DNA of 41,546 bases from a virus. The DNA lies in IMG/VR virus record IMGVR_UViG_3300020156_000453, positions 1 to 41,546 of that record. One strand, written 5' to 3'. Position numbers and translations under genes: made by a program. Below, piece after piece: positions 7,588 through 13,414 of this stretch (within the stretch, counting starts at the first letter, position 1; each line of letters opens with the position of its first letter). The notes beneath the pieces were generated by a model that worked only from the letters and a program-made list of their open reading frames with translations, had not been told where the DNA came from and ran no database searches.

Positions 7588-7712
7588 GAGGTCAACGCCT
7601 GGATGAGGAGGACGGCGCCGGCGCCTGCGACCAGGCAGCCGGCATTGATGGCGACTTCGAACCAGAAGAACCGGCGCAGCTCGGCCTCGAGCTTTGCCTC
7701 GAAGGTGGTCAT
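7584..7712 (-). CDS. Small single-span membrane protein (42 aa)
   Basis: Start ATG at 7712. A charged helix (MTTFEAKLEAELRRFFW) precedes one membrane segment at residues 18-40 (FEVAINAGCLVAGAGAVLLI). ATGA overlap with the neighbours on both sides argues for translation. Function unknown; such single-span peptides are common in the early region of temperate phages. Confidence 0.6.
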   Translation of the reverse strand: MTTFEAKLEAELRRFFWFEVAINAGCLVAGAGAVLLIQALTS

Positions 7713-7939
7713 GCCGGCTTCTGCTTGGCGGCCAGCGCCAGTTGCGCCCGGAGCTTGGCGACCACTGCCGCGGCGCTCCCGCGGCCGGCAAGCACGTCCT
7801 GCCGCGCGAGGCGGGCAGCGCGCAGAGCCAGGTGGTCGGCGTAGCCCATGCGGCGGGCCATGACGTTCACCGCGGCGAAGGCGCCGTCGGCGTGTGTGGC
7901 GCGAGCAGGCCGCGCGAAGGGAAGGATCACGGCGCTCAA
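7709..7939 (-). CDS. Small helical basic protein (76 aa)
   Basis: The most convincing start is TTG at 7939 (TTGA overlap with the upstream stop), with GGAGG 6 bp before it, giving MSAVILPFARPARATH at the N-terminus. A GTG at 7930 is in frame but worse placed. The second half is alanine-rich and helical (AAAVVAKLRAQLALAAKQKPA). Function unknown. Confidence 0.6.
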   Translation of the reverse strand: MSAVILPFARPARATHADGAFAAVNVMARRMGYADHLALRAARLARQDVLAGRGSAAAVVAKLRAQLALAAKQKPA

Positions 7940-8412
7940 TTGCGGCCTCCGCAGCGGGAGAGGGCGGCGCGCAAATCCTGCTGCGCGCCGTGCCGGCGGG
8001 AAATACCATTCAATCCCAGCACGGCGTAGGCGCCTTGAGCCGCCTCGATCAGCTCGGCCACGGCGTAATAGACCTTGCCCGTGACGCCTTGGCGGCGTAG
8101 CTCTGCCAGCACGTCGATATGGGCGATCATGCCTCGGTAGGTTTCGCGGCAACGCGCAATCGACTCGCCGCAGCAATGGCAGCGGCGATCATCGACCACG
8201 GCGGCCGCGCTTTCGGTATCGAAAATCACCCCGCCATCCAAGTCAAAGACACGATGGCGGCTACCGCGCTCCTTGGCCCAGGACTGAGCGGTCTCGATCG
8301 CGCTCTCCCGCGTCAGGCGGTTCATGCCGCCGTGCCAGCGGCCGCCAATAAAGGCTTCGATGTTGAATGTTCCGGACTGATGCACCGGCCCGTGTGCGTC
8401 AGGGGCGTTCAT
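7936..8412 (-). CDS. Hypothetical protein with cysteine cluster (158 aa)
   Basis: Start ATG at 8412 is chosen because it overlaps the upstream stop as ATGA; an ATG at 8421 is also in frame. N-terminal half resembles a small alpha/beta domain (IEAFIGGRWHGGMNRLTRESA, HRVFDLDGGVIFDTES). A compact Cys motif RCHCCGESIARC lies near residue 80 and may bind zinc. The C-terminal half is helical. Leftward early operon; no function assigned. Confidence 0.75.
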   Translation of the reverse strand: MNAPDAHGPVHQSGTFNIEAFIGGRWHGGMNRLTRESAIETAQSWAKERGSRHRVFDLDGGVIFDTESAAAVVDDRRCHCCGESIARCRETYRGMIAHIDVLAELRRQGVTGKVYYAVAELIEAAQGAYAVLGLNGISRRHGAQQDLRAALSRCGGRN

Positions 8413-8765
8413 GCGAGGCACCGCAAGCCAGCCAAGTCACCCTGCACGCACAGCACCTTGATGCGATGAGCGGTGGTCTTCACCGCAGCAGGGAAGCCTT
8501 GTACGCCACTTGGATGAGTGAAATTCCAGTCCACGTCCAGGCGCTCAAAGGCCTTCGCGGCTTCGACAGCCACCGTCATTTCGTCCGCCTGAGCGGCCAT
8601 AAGTCCGGTGGGGATGTGGGTGACGTTCCAACCATGCCCTTCCTGGTTGACGGCGAAGTGTTCGGTGACGACGAGAGCGTCCGTGATGCGGGACAGCGCT
8701 TCCTCGAACCCCGTGACACCTTGGCAGCCGACCTTGAGCTTGATCGAGCGGACCTCGACGTTCAT
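8409..8765 (-). CDS. Hypothetical early protein (118 aa)
   Basis: A soluble, mixed alpha/beta protein (MNVEVRSIKLKVGCQG at the start) with no recognised domain. Its start overlaps the stop of the first gene of the leftward operon and its stop overlaps the next start, so it is translated as part of that chain. It may relate to lambda delayed-early genes in position only. Confidence 0.75.
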   Translation of the reverse strand: MNVEVRSIKLKVGCQGVTGFEEALSRITDALVVTEHFAVNQEGHGWNVTHIPTGLMAAQADEMTVAVEAAKAFERLDVDWNFTHPSGVQGFPAAVKTTAHRIKVLCVQGDLAGLRCLA

Positions 8766-9097
8766 GCGGCGTCTCCCAGCTCGGCCACCGCGCGCTGCAG
8801 GTCGAACAGCAGCTCTTCAGTGGCGCGCGCGCTGTGCTGGCGCGGCTGGATGCCGGCGCCGCGCAGGACGGCCTCAGCGCGGCGCAGCAGTGCCGGCAGG
8901 GCGGAGCACTTGGCCAGGAACTTGGCGTTGGCCGCGTTGCCCTCGCGGCTCAGGGAGGGCGAGTGGCACTCGGCGACGAGGATGCCGCCGTTGCCGGACC
9001 AGACGGTGGTTGCGCCGGGTCCGGCGTAGAACGGGGCTACGGTTGGGGTGGCCGGGCGCTCGCCGGCCGTGTGCGTCAAAGTCACTTCCGTCTCCAT
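8762..9097 (-). CDS. First gene of the leftward operon, hypothetical (111 aa)
   Basis: The start at ATG 9097 (METEVTLTHTAGERP) is preferred to an ATG at 9148, which would lie inside the OL operator. A predicted PL transcript starting near 9131 would have a leader of roughly 30 bases. The C-terminal part is helical (LPALLRRAEAVLRG, ATEELLFDLQRAVAELG). By position it corresponds to N in lambda, but it lacks the Arg-rich N-terminus of N proteins, so antitermination is not proposed. Confidence 0.75.
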   Translation of the reverse strand: METEVTLTHTAGERPATPTVAPFYAGPGATTVWSGNGGILVAECHSPSLSREGNAANAKFLAKCSALPALLRRAEAVLRGAGIQPRQHSARATEELLFDLQRAVAELGDAA

Positions 9098-9136
9098 GCC
9101 CCTCGGCGGATGCCGGTCTCCTGGGGCGTGGCGGGA

Positions 9137-9176
9137 GTAAATCATCATTGACTGAGGGAAGTCAACAATAATTTAC
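9137..9176. promoter_or_regulatory. OL: two 16-bp repressor/Cro operators
   Basis: Two copies of an imperfect palindrome, GTAAATCATCATTGAC (9137-9152) and GTCAACAATAATTTAC (9161-9176), with starts 24 bp apart. The same motif occurs three times beside the repressor gene with the same 24-bp period. Consensus of the five: GT-M-AA-Y-N-AT-N-R-TT-K-AC with minor deviations. They overlap the -35 and -10 of the predicted leftward promoter, and lie also upstream of the rightward lipoprotein gene. Confidence 0.85.
9138..9165 (-). promoter_or_regulatory. Predicted leftward early promoter PL
   Basis: On the minus strand TTGACT (9165-9160) and GATTTA (9143-9138) are separated by 16 bp. The -35 box lies in one operator and the -10 box in the other, so bound repressor would block it. 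The predicted rightward promoter has the same two boxes and the same spacing, which supports both. Confidence 0.7.
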
Positions 9177-9235
9177 CCGATGCCAGGGGGAGGGCAGTCA
9201 GCTATCCTTCGGGCACATGGAGGAGGGGGGACTAC

Positions 9236-9700
9236 ATGCGTCTTCGGACCGCGGCGCGCGTCGCCACAATCGCCAGCTTTGCTCTTGCAGCGGCGGGCTG
9301 CGTCATGCCCACCAAGCAGCCCACCTCAGACGCCATCCGGGACGTGCCCCAAGAGCGCGTCTTCGCGTTCGGGCCGCAACCCGATCCGACCGGAGAAGTT
9401 GTGGTCGTGAGGGACATCGGCCTGATTGGCAGCGGGTGCTACCTCGGCGTTTTCGTGGACGGCAAGGAAGCAGTGCGGCTCGAAACTGCTGAGCGGGTCC
9501 GGTTGCAGCTGTCCGCAGGGCGCCACGTACTGACGCCGCGCTACATCGGCGGTCGCGGGCTATGCGGGACCTTCTACAACGAGAACTCTGCAACGGCGCG
9601 TGCTCGATCTGCCGAGGTGCTGGTGGAAGCAGGCCAATCACGCAAGTACCGCATCCATACGAACACCGACAACGAGCCCACCTTGGAGCCCGTCTTCTAG
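9236..9700 (+). CDS. Lipoprotein encoded between OL and the repressor
   Basis: A 154-aa protein with a lipoprotein signal peptide: basic N-terminus, hydrophobic core (ATIASFALAAAGC) and lipobox Cys at residue 22. The rest is a beta-rich domain (GEVVVVRDIGLIGSGCYLGVFVDGKEAVRL, within residues 53-85) with three further Cys residues, of a kind seen in periplasmic DUF2846-like lipoproteins; that resemblance is weak. The strong ribosome binding site GGAGG precedes the ATG. It points right, away from OL, and converges on the 117-aa gene with adjacent stops. A lysogenic-conversion or exclusion role is suggested by location only. Confidence 0.85.
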   Translation: MRLRTAARVATIASFALAAAGCVMPTKQPTSDAIRDVPQERVFAFGPQPDPTGEVVVVRDIGLIGSGCYLGVFVDGKEAVRLETAERVRLQLSAGRHVLTPRYIGGRGLCGTFYNENSATARARSAEVLVEAGQSRKYRIHTNTDNEPTLEPVF

Positions 9701-10054
9701 TCAGCCCTGCTGGGCTCGCAGCAGCCCCGCATCCTCGAAGCTGACATCGTCCCGGATGCAATCGAGGCCACGCTCCATGTCGCGCATCAACTGAACAAGC
9801 GCGTCGTCTGGGAGCTGCTCGATTCCGGCCACGCCAAAGCATGCCTGATCGATGAGCATCTGCATGGGCGCACCCCAGTGCCGCCTGTAGTGGCGGATCA
9901 TTCGGGTATAGGACTCGCGCCTGATCGGGTCCATTCCGCTCAGGCGGTCTTCGTTCTTGACGACGTGCAGTTTTGGCCGGTTAGCCGGCCTTGCGCCTTG
10001 GACTCGCGCGGCGATGGCCTTCGCCAGTGCCTCGAGTTCCGGTGATTCCTTCAT
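9701..10054 (-). CDS. Hypothetical protein downstream of the repressor (117 aa)
   Basis: The start ATG at 10054 has GGAGG 9 bp upstream and lies inside the 3' end of the repressor gene in another frame, so the two are probably co-transcribed from PRM in the lysogen. The protein is helical, with a basic middle (NRPKLHVVKNEDRLSG, YTRMIRHYRRHWG) and an acidic end. Function not recognised; position resembles that of rex genes after cI, but there is no sequence resemblance to claim. Confidence 0.75.
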   Translation of the reverse strand: MKESPELEALAKAIAARVQGARPANRPKLHVVKNEDRLSGMDPIRRESYTRMIRHYRRHWGAPMQMLIDQACFGVAGIEQLPDDALVQLMRDMERGLDCIRDDVSFEDAGLLRAQQG

Positions 10055-10532
10055 CCCCTGCTGCCTCCAGCGCCTTGCGCAGATACTTGCCGAAATCCAC
10101 AACGTTGTCCGACGAGACGACCGATTGCTGGCGCGCGACCAGGTACTGGTAGGCGAGCGCGGTCGGAACCCCGTCCTCTTCAGGATCGTGGGCGACTTCC
10201 AGATGGCGGAAAGTCAGGCGGATCAACTTGATTGCGGCCGCGAGTATTTCGGGGTCGAGTGTCACAGGATGAGACGTCGGAGCAGGGGCATCGCCGGCCG
10301 CCGCCGGGCTTGGCGTTCGCGGGCCTTTACCTGTAGCCAGCCACTGAATGCTGACGCCGAAGTGGCGCGCCCAGGCCTCAAGCATCTGCCCGTTCGGGAT
10401 CTTGTTCGCTCCCTTCTCCAGCTGGGAAACGTACTGCTTGCTGGTGTCGGCCAGCGCTGCCATTTCGGGCTGCGTCAGGCCGGCTTCAAGGCGGAGTTCC
10501 AGTAGGCGCTGGCCGATCGTCATGTCAACCAT
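9981..10532 (-). CDS. XRE-family phage repressor (CI-like)
   Basis: The N-terminal helix-turn-helix (GQRLLELRLEAGLTQPEMAA, then SKQYVSQLEKGANKIP) is a standard XRE/CI domain. No S24 peptidase with its Ser-Lys pair is visible in the rest, so induction by RecA-stimulated self-cleavage, as in lambda CI, is not supported. Likely start ATG at 10532 (MVDMTIGQ) or 10523 (MTIGQ); both touch operator OR3. It is transcribed divergently from cro across three operators. The last ~25 residues are encoded in the overlap with the next gene and look less protein-like. It would maintain lysogeny by binding the 16-bp operators. Confidence 0.88.
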   Translation of the reverse strand: MVDMTIGQRLLELRLEAGLTQPEMAALADTSKQYVSQLEKGANKIPNGQMLEAWARHFGVSIQWLATGKGPRTPSPAAAGDAPAPTSHPVTLDPEILAAAIKLIRLTFRHLEVAHDPEEDGVPTALAYQYLVARQQSVVSSDNVVDFGKYLRKALEAAGDEGITGTRGTGEGHRRASPRRKAG

Positions 10533-10548
10533 TGTTGACCCGCTCCGG

Positions 10549-10576
10549 TAAATAGTGATTGACACCGCCGAGTAAA
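10549..10576 (-). promoter_or_regulatory. Predicted repressor maintenance promoter PRM
   Basis: On the minus strand TTTACT (10576-10571) and TATTTA (10554-10549) are separated by 16 bp. Transcription would begin near 10542, giving the repressor message a leader of about 10-20 bases without a good Shine-Dalgarno sequence. Confidence 0.5.
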
Positions 10577-10586
10577 CGATGATTTA
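10559..10586 (+). promoter_or_regulatory. Predicted rightward promoter PR
   Basis: TTGACA (10559-10564), 16-bp spacer, GATTTA (10581-10586). The predicted start of transcription, near 10593, is only about two bases before the ATG of cro at 10595, so the cro message may be leaderless. Confidence 0.7.
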
Positions 10587-10594
10587 CTCGACGC

Positions 10595-10831
10595 ATGACG
10601 ATCCCTCTGACCAAGAAACGCGTGCGCGAGGCTCTGGGCTTCACGCTGGACCGGGAGCTCGCCGAGTTCTTCGGGACCTCCAAGCAGGCCGTCAGCCGAT
10701 GGCCGGAGGACGAAGCGCTCCCGGATGGCAGGCAATGGCAGGCGCGGGCGATGCGCCCGGACCTGTTCGTGCGAATCGGGGCTGACAACGACCCGGACTG
10801 CGGTCGGATCGTGCCAGTGGAGAGCGCCTGA
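10595..10831 (+). CDS. cro: Cro-like DNA-binding protein
   Basis: A 78-aa protein whose N-terminal 50 residues hold a helix-turn-helix (LDRELAEFFGTSKQAVSRW) followed by PEDEALPDGRQWQARAMRPDLF, the arrangement seen in P22-type Cro proteins (x-GT-x-A-VS-x-W, then a short P-rich link to a final helix). It is divergent from the repressor with three shared operators in between and is the first gene of the rightward operon. It would repress PRM to favour lytic growth. No Shine-Dalgarno sequence precedes the ATG, which fits a leaderless message. Confidence 0.88.
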   Translation: MTIPLTKKRVREALGFTLDRELAEFFGTSKQAVSRWPEDEALPDGRQWQARAMRPDLFVRIGADNDPDCGRIVPVESA

Positions 10832-10832
10832 C

Positions 10833-11024
10833 ATGCGCGCGCTGCCTGACCGCTGGAATCCGAGGGTGTGGCTCCGCGATTGGCTGCTCAGGCCGACAGT
10901 CACCGAAAGGGCGCTCCGCGACCGAATCCAAGCCAAGCGGCTCGAACGGGTTCGCCAGAACCTCGCAGCGATGGAGGCGGCCGAGGCGGCCGCCTCCGAC
11001 CGGGGGGAGGTCAGCTCATCGTGA
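10833..11024 (+). CDS. Small basic protein after cro (63 aa)
   Basis: Start ATG at 10833, 1 bp after the cro stop. Basic and aromatic N-terminus (MRALPDRWNPRVWLRDWLL) then a helical charged segment (ALRDRIQAKRLERVRQNLAAMEAAEAAAS). Co-transcribed with cro from PR. Its 3' end overlaps the opposed 64-aa gene by 14 bp. No function recognised. Confidence 0.6.
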   Translation: MRALPDRWNPRVWLRDWLLRPTVTERALRDRIQAKRLERVRQNLAAMEAAEAAASDRGEVSSS

Positions 11025-11205
11025 GCACCGTCGCAGCCTGCCTCAAGGCCTCGGCTTCGTCTGCCGACAGCTCGCTGGCTATCCCTTCGATTTCTTGCCG
11101 GACGTGTTGGTGGAAGTCCTTGTCGCTGCGTAGCCGTCTGGCGAGCACCGTCACGACGGCCTGCAGTGCCAGCACGTCCGTGCTCACTTCTTTCGCCGAC
11201 TTCAT
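11011..11205 (-). CDS. Small helical protein, opposed to the early operon (64 aa)
   Basis: Start ATG at 11205 with a very strong site AAGGAGG 5 bp upstream. The protein is entirely helical (MKSAKEVSTDVLALQAVVTVLARRLRSD; QEIEGIASELSADEAEALRQ, residues 37-56) and resembles small phage accessory proteins without a named role. It is transcribed against PR, between cro and cII. Its ribosome binding site can be locked in a hairpin (see 11210-11260), so translation may be controlled. Confidence 0.75.
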   Translation of the reverse strand: MKSAKEVSTDVLALQAVVTVLARRLRSDKDFHQHVRQEIEGIASELSADEAEALRQAATVLTMS

Positions 11206-11209
11206 GTCC

Positions 11210-11260
11210 CCCTCCTTGCGGGCTGTGCGTGTGGTGCCCGCAGCCTACCGCAAGGAGGGC
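11210..11260 (-). promoter_or_regulatory. Hairpin that would sequester the ribosome binding site of the 64-aa gene
   Basis: On the minus-strand transcript CCCTCCTTGCGG (from 11260 side) is followed 27 bases later by its exact complement CCGCAAGGAGGG (11221-11210), which contains the Shine-Dalgarno sequence. An alternative stem, TGCGGGC with GCCCGCA, overlaps the same downstream arm, so two exclusive folds are possible. Confidence 0.5.
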
Positions 11261-11280
11261 GACTCCCTTTGCGCCCACGG

Positions 11281-11421
11281 TCATGCCTTCCGTAGCAGGC
11301 GGACGAGCATCTGCCCGTCTGCCCACCGGAGCGCGAACACCGCGCCGTCCACCCGAACGATGGTCACCACGTTCGGGGCCCGCTTCCTTGCCGCCTTGAT
11401 GCGGCGCTGCAGTTCGTCCAT
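11281..11421 (-). CDS. Small basic protein (46 aa)
   Basis: Read by hand from ATG at 11421 to TGA at 11281: MDELQRRIKAARKRAPNVVT at the N-terminus, then a beta-like stretch (VVTIVRVDGAVFALRWADG) and a basic end. It precedes the 64-aa gene on the same strand. Lacking a strong ribosome binding site or family match, it is less certain than its neighbour. Confidence 0.45.
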   Translation of the reverse strand: MDELQRRIKAARKRAPNVVTIVRVDGAVFALRWADGQMLVRLLRKA

Positions 11422-11475
11422 GGCGCACAGCCTGCCGGACCTGCGCCACCCGAACCACGTTCAGGTATCCCGCCC

Positions 11476-11925
11476 ATGAACATCATCGACACCGCCCACA
11501 AGACCGTGCATGCCTATCCGGGCGGCAGCGAGTCGCTTGCCCCGCGCCTTGGCATGTCCGCCGCGGTGCTGCGCAACAAGGTCAATCCGAACAACACCAC
11601 GCATCACCTGACCCTGGCCGAGGCCAGCGAAATCATGGGCGTGACCGGTGACGACGGGATACTGCACGCGCTGGCGGCGGAACACGGCTACGTGCTGCAG
11701 CGGATCGACGCGGCGGGGCCGGGCGGGGTGTTCCCCTCGATGCTTGAGAACGCCTCCAAGCAGGGCGCGTTCGCGCAGGCGCTTCAGGACGCGCTGAGCG
11801 ACGGGCTCATCTCCGAGAACGAGATGCGCGCCATCGCTGCAGCGGGGACCGCGCAGATGGGTGCGCTGATCAACCTGTTGGCAAGGCTGCGCGAGGTGAC
11901 CGGCCGGCCTGGTGTCATGGCATGA
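11476..11925 (+). CDS. Phage regulatory protein, CII family (CP76-like)
   Basis: A 149-aa protein whose first 75 residues match the phage CII/CP76 family: a helical DNA-binding region with SLAPRLGMSAAVLRNKVNP, the HHLTLAEASEIMGVTGD segment and HALAAEHGYVL. The second half is a helical oligomerisation region. Family members control lysogeny or early transcription in temperate phages. It is the next rightward gene after the two opposed small genes and its stop overlaps the next start by 4 bp. Which promoter it activates cannot be read from the sequence. Confidence 0.82.
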   Translation: MNIIDTAHKTVHAYPGGSESLAPRLGMSAAVLRNKVNPNNTTHHLTLAEASEIMGVTGDDGILHALAAEHGYVLQRIDAAGPGGVFPSMLENASKQGAFAQALQDALSDGLISENEMRAIAAAGTAQMGALINLLARLREVTGRPGVMA

Positions 11926-12206
11926 CCAGGACACGCACGCCAACCAGCGCCGAGTACGCGCACCGCAAGTACGTGCGGGACCCGCGCGCCGGCCACCAGC
12001 CCAAGCCGGCGAAGCCGATGTCGATGATCGATGTGCAACTGGACATCGCGAAGGACGCCCTGACCCGCACCTTGGAGCAACTGGCCTCGGCCAAGCCGCT
12101 GTGGCTGCGCGACAGGCTGACGGAGGTCGCTGAGCTGCATCGGCAGCGGGTGGCGCGGCTTCTCGCGCAGAAGGCCGCCGATGAAGCCGGGGAGGGTGCC
12201 CCGTGA
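11922..12206 (+). CDS. Hypothetical early protein (94 aa)
   Basis: Basic N-terminus with a conserved-looking STAEYAHRKY-like segment (TSAEYAHRKYVRDPRAGHQP) followed by a helical domain (MIDVQLDIAKDALTRTLEQLA, residues 35-55) ending in a coiled coil. ATGA overlap with the CII gene shows coupling. No function recognised. Confidence 0.65.
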   Translation: MTRTRTPTSAEYAHRKYVRDPRAGHQPKPAKPMSMIDVQLDIAKDALTRTLEQLASAKPLWLRDRLTEVAELHRQRVARLLAQKAADEAGEGAP

Positions 12207-12370
12207 AGCGCGAACAGACTCTCGAACACCTGGCCGAGTGCATTGCGCTGGCCGCGCACGCGCCGCCGATGACCGAACACGAGGAGCGGGAGCACTGGTG
12301 CCGCTGCGCAGAGGAAGACGCGCGCGCCGAAGCCCGCCGGAAAGGCACGCCGCAGCTGCCGCTGCACTGA
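12203..12370 (+). CDS. Small hypothetical protein (55 aa)
   Basis: GTG start at 12203 overlapping the upstream TGA as GTGA, ending at 12370. MKREQTLEHLAECIALAAHA then a Cys/His-containing acidic part (EHWCRCAEEDARAEARRK). The stop is followed by a structured non-coding stretch. Function unknown. Confidence 0.6.
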   Translation: MKREQTLEHLAECIALAAHAPPMTEHEEREHWCRCAEEDARAEARRKGTPQLPLH

Positions 12371-12375
12371 CCGAA

Positions 12376-12502
12376 CCCCTGTCCCTCTCACCCCTGGGTA
12401 GCTCCCACGGGGACACGCCGAGCTCCCGGCTTGAGGGACGGGGCCCATAGGAGCTGGAGAAGACCATGCAACACACCATCAACGAAGCGCGGGGAGGCCG
12501 TC
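12376..12502 (+). other. Structured leader and 15-codon leader frame before the replication gene
   Basis: CCCCTGTCCCTC (12376-12387) can pair with GAGGGACGGGG (12433-12443) around a G+C-rich loop. It is followed by a tiny frame, ATG 12466 to TGA 12513 (15 aa), with GGAG upstream, which overlaps the replication gene start at 12503 in another frame. Translation of the leader could open or couple the start of the replication gene. No promoter was recognised here. Confidence 0.35.
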
Positions 12503-13414
12503 ATGGCCGCTGAGCACTGGCTGCGCTGGCACCACGGAACGATCACCGACCCGAAATGGCGGGTGATCGCTGCGCGCGCTGGGAACGCGTTGTCACGCAA
12601 TGTCACGGTTGGTCACGTCGTGTCCGTTTGGGCTGCGATGCTGGAGTGCGCGTCACAGGCAAATCCGCGCGGAACGCTCGTCGGATGGTGCGATGAAGAC
12701 GTGGCCGCGGCCCTGGGCCTGCCCGAGGAAGAGGTGGCCGCGATCCGCGCCGCGATGGAAGGCAAGACGGTTGCCGGCGACGAGCTCAGCGCGTGGAAAC
12801 GTAGGCAGCCCAAGGCCGAGGACGGAACGGCAGCACAGCGGAAGCAGGCCCAGCGGGAGCGCGAGAGAGCTGCGGCTAAGCCCGTGACGGGCGGTGACTC
12901 TGGCGAAGGTCACGAGGTGTCACGGTCTGTCACGACAGAGACAGAGACAGAGACAGAGGAGAAAGATAAATCCTCGCTTCGCTCGGATTCGTCATCGGCT
13001 GCGCCGGATGACCGCCCGCCGGCTCCGGTTCGGATCGACCAGGCCAAGGCCGAACGGCTCGGCCAGGTCACCGCCGAGGCGATCGCCGCGTTCAACGCCA
13101 GCCTGCTGGTCAAGGCCAACGGCGGCTTGCTCGCATCCGTCAGCCCCACGGTGGGCAGGGAGCGCCGCCAGCAGCAGGTCAGGCGTTGCCTGCGGGTGGC
13201 GCGCCAGATTTCCCGGGAGACCTACGGCACCGACCGCGTGCCGGCGCAGTTCTGGGTCGATTACTTCCAGGCCGTGGCCGCAGACGACTTCCACGCCGGG
13301 CGGCTGGGCGGCGGCCGTGGCCACGAGAACTGGCTGCCCGACTTCGAGTTCCTGACGCAGGAAAAGACCATGCTCAAGGTCTACGACCGTGCCGCTGACG
13401 AGGCCGCGGCATGA
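12503..13414 (+). CDS. Phage replication initiation protein (lambda O-like in role)
   Basis: A 303-aa protein with an N-terminal helix-turn-helix-like region (KWRVIAARAGNALSRNV.. and DEDVAAALGLPEEEVAAI), a charged low-complexity linker (residues ~110-165 including TETETETE) and a C-terminal helical domain (QVRRCLRVARQISRETYG). This three-part design and its place directly before dnaB are those of origin-binding helicase loaders such as O proteins or DnaT/DnaD-like proteins. Start ATG 12503 follows GGGGAGG. Two clusters of GTCACG repeats lie inside the gene, as the lambda origin lies inside O. Its stop overlaps the dnaB start. Confidence 0.78.
   Translation: MAAEHWLRWHHGTITDPKWRVIAARAGNALSRNVTVGHVVSVWAAMLECASQANPRGTLVGWCDEDVAAALGLPEEEVAAIRAAMEGKTVAGDELSAWKRRQPKAEDGTAAQRKQAQRERERAAAKPVTGGDSGEGHEVSRSVTTETETETEEKDKSSLRSDSSSAAPDDRPPAPVRIDQAKAERLGQVTAEAIAAFNASLLVKANGGLLASVSPTVGRERRQQQVRRCLRVARQISRETYGTDRVPAQFWVDYFQAVAADDFHAGRLGGGRGHENWLPDFEFLTQEKTMLKVYDRAADEAAA
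12592..12617 (+). repeat. Iteron cluster 1: three GTCACG spaced 10 bp
   Basis: GTCACG begins at 12592, 12602 and 12612. The 10-bp period equals one helical turn and is not a multiple of three, so it is not produced by repeated amino acids. Probably binding sites for the initiator encoded by the same gene. Confidence 0.65.
12909..12934 (+). repeat. Iteron cluster 2: three GTCACG spaced 10 bp, beside a purine/A-rich tract
   Basis: GTCACG begins at 12909, 12919 and 12929. One inverted copy (CGTGAC) is at 12883-12888. Four tandem ACAGAG units (12935-12958) and an A-rich stretch with GATAAAT follow, which could be the melting region of an origin. Confidence 0.65.

Larger units (their letters stand above)
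10524..10587. promoter_or_regulatory. OR: three 16-bp repressor/Cro operators
   Basis: GTCAACCATTGTTGAC (10524-10539), GTAAATAGTGATTGAC (10548-10563) and GTAAACGATGATTTAC (10572-10587) start exactly 24 bp apart. The first is an almost perfect palindrome and covers the repressor start codon, the second holds the -35 of PR and the -10 of PRM, the third holds the -10 of PR. This is the geometry of lambda OR3-OR2-OR1. Confidence 0.88.

Noticed and set aside
8762-9097. First leftward gene as an N-type antiterminator
   Set aside because: It has the position of N but no arginine-rich RNA-binding N-terminus, and no nut-like boxA/boxB was recognised nearby.
12935-12958. Four tandem ACAGAG units as a possible microsatellite phase-variation tract
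   Set aside because: Six-base units keep the frame (Thr-Glu repeats in the linker), so slippage would not switch the gene off. More likely linker coding next to the origin.
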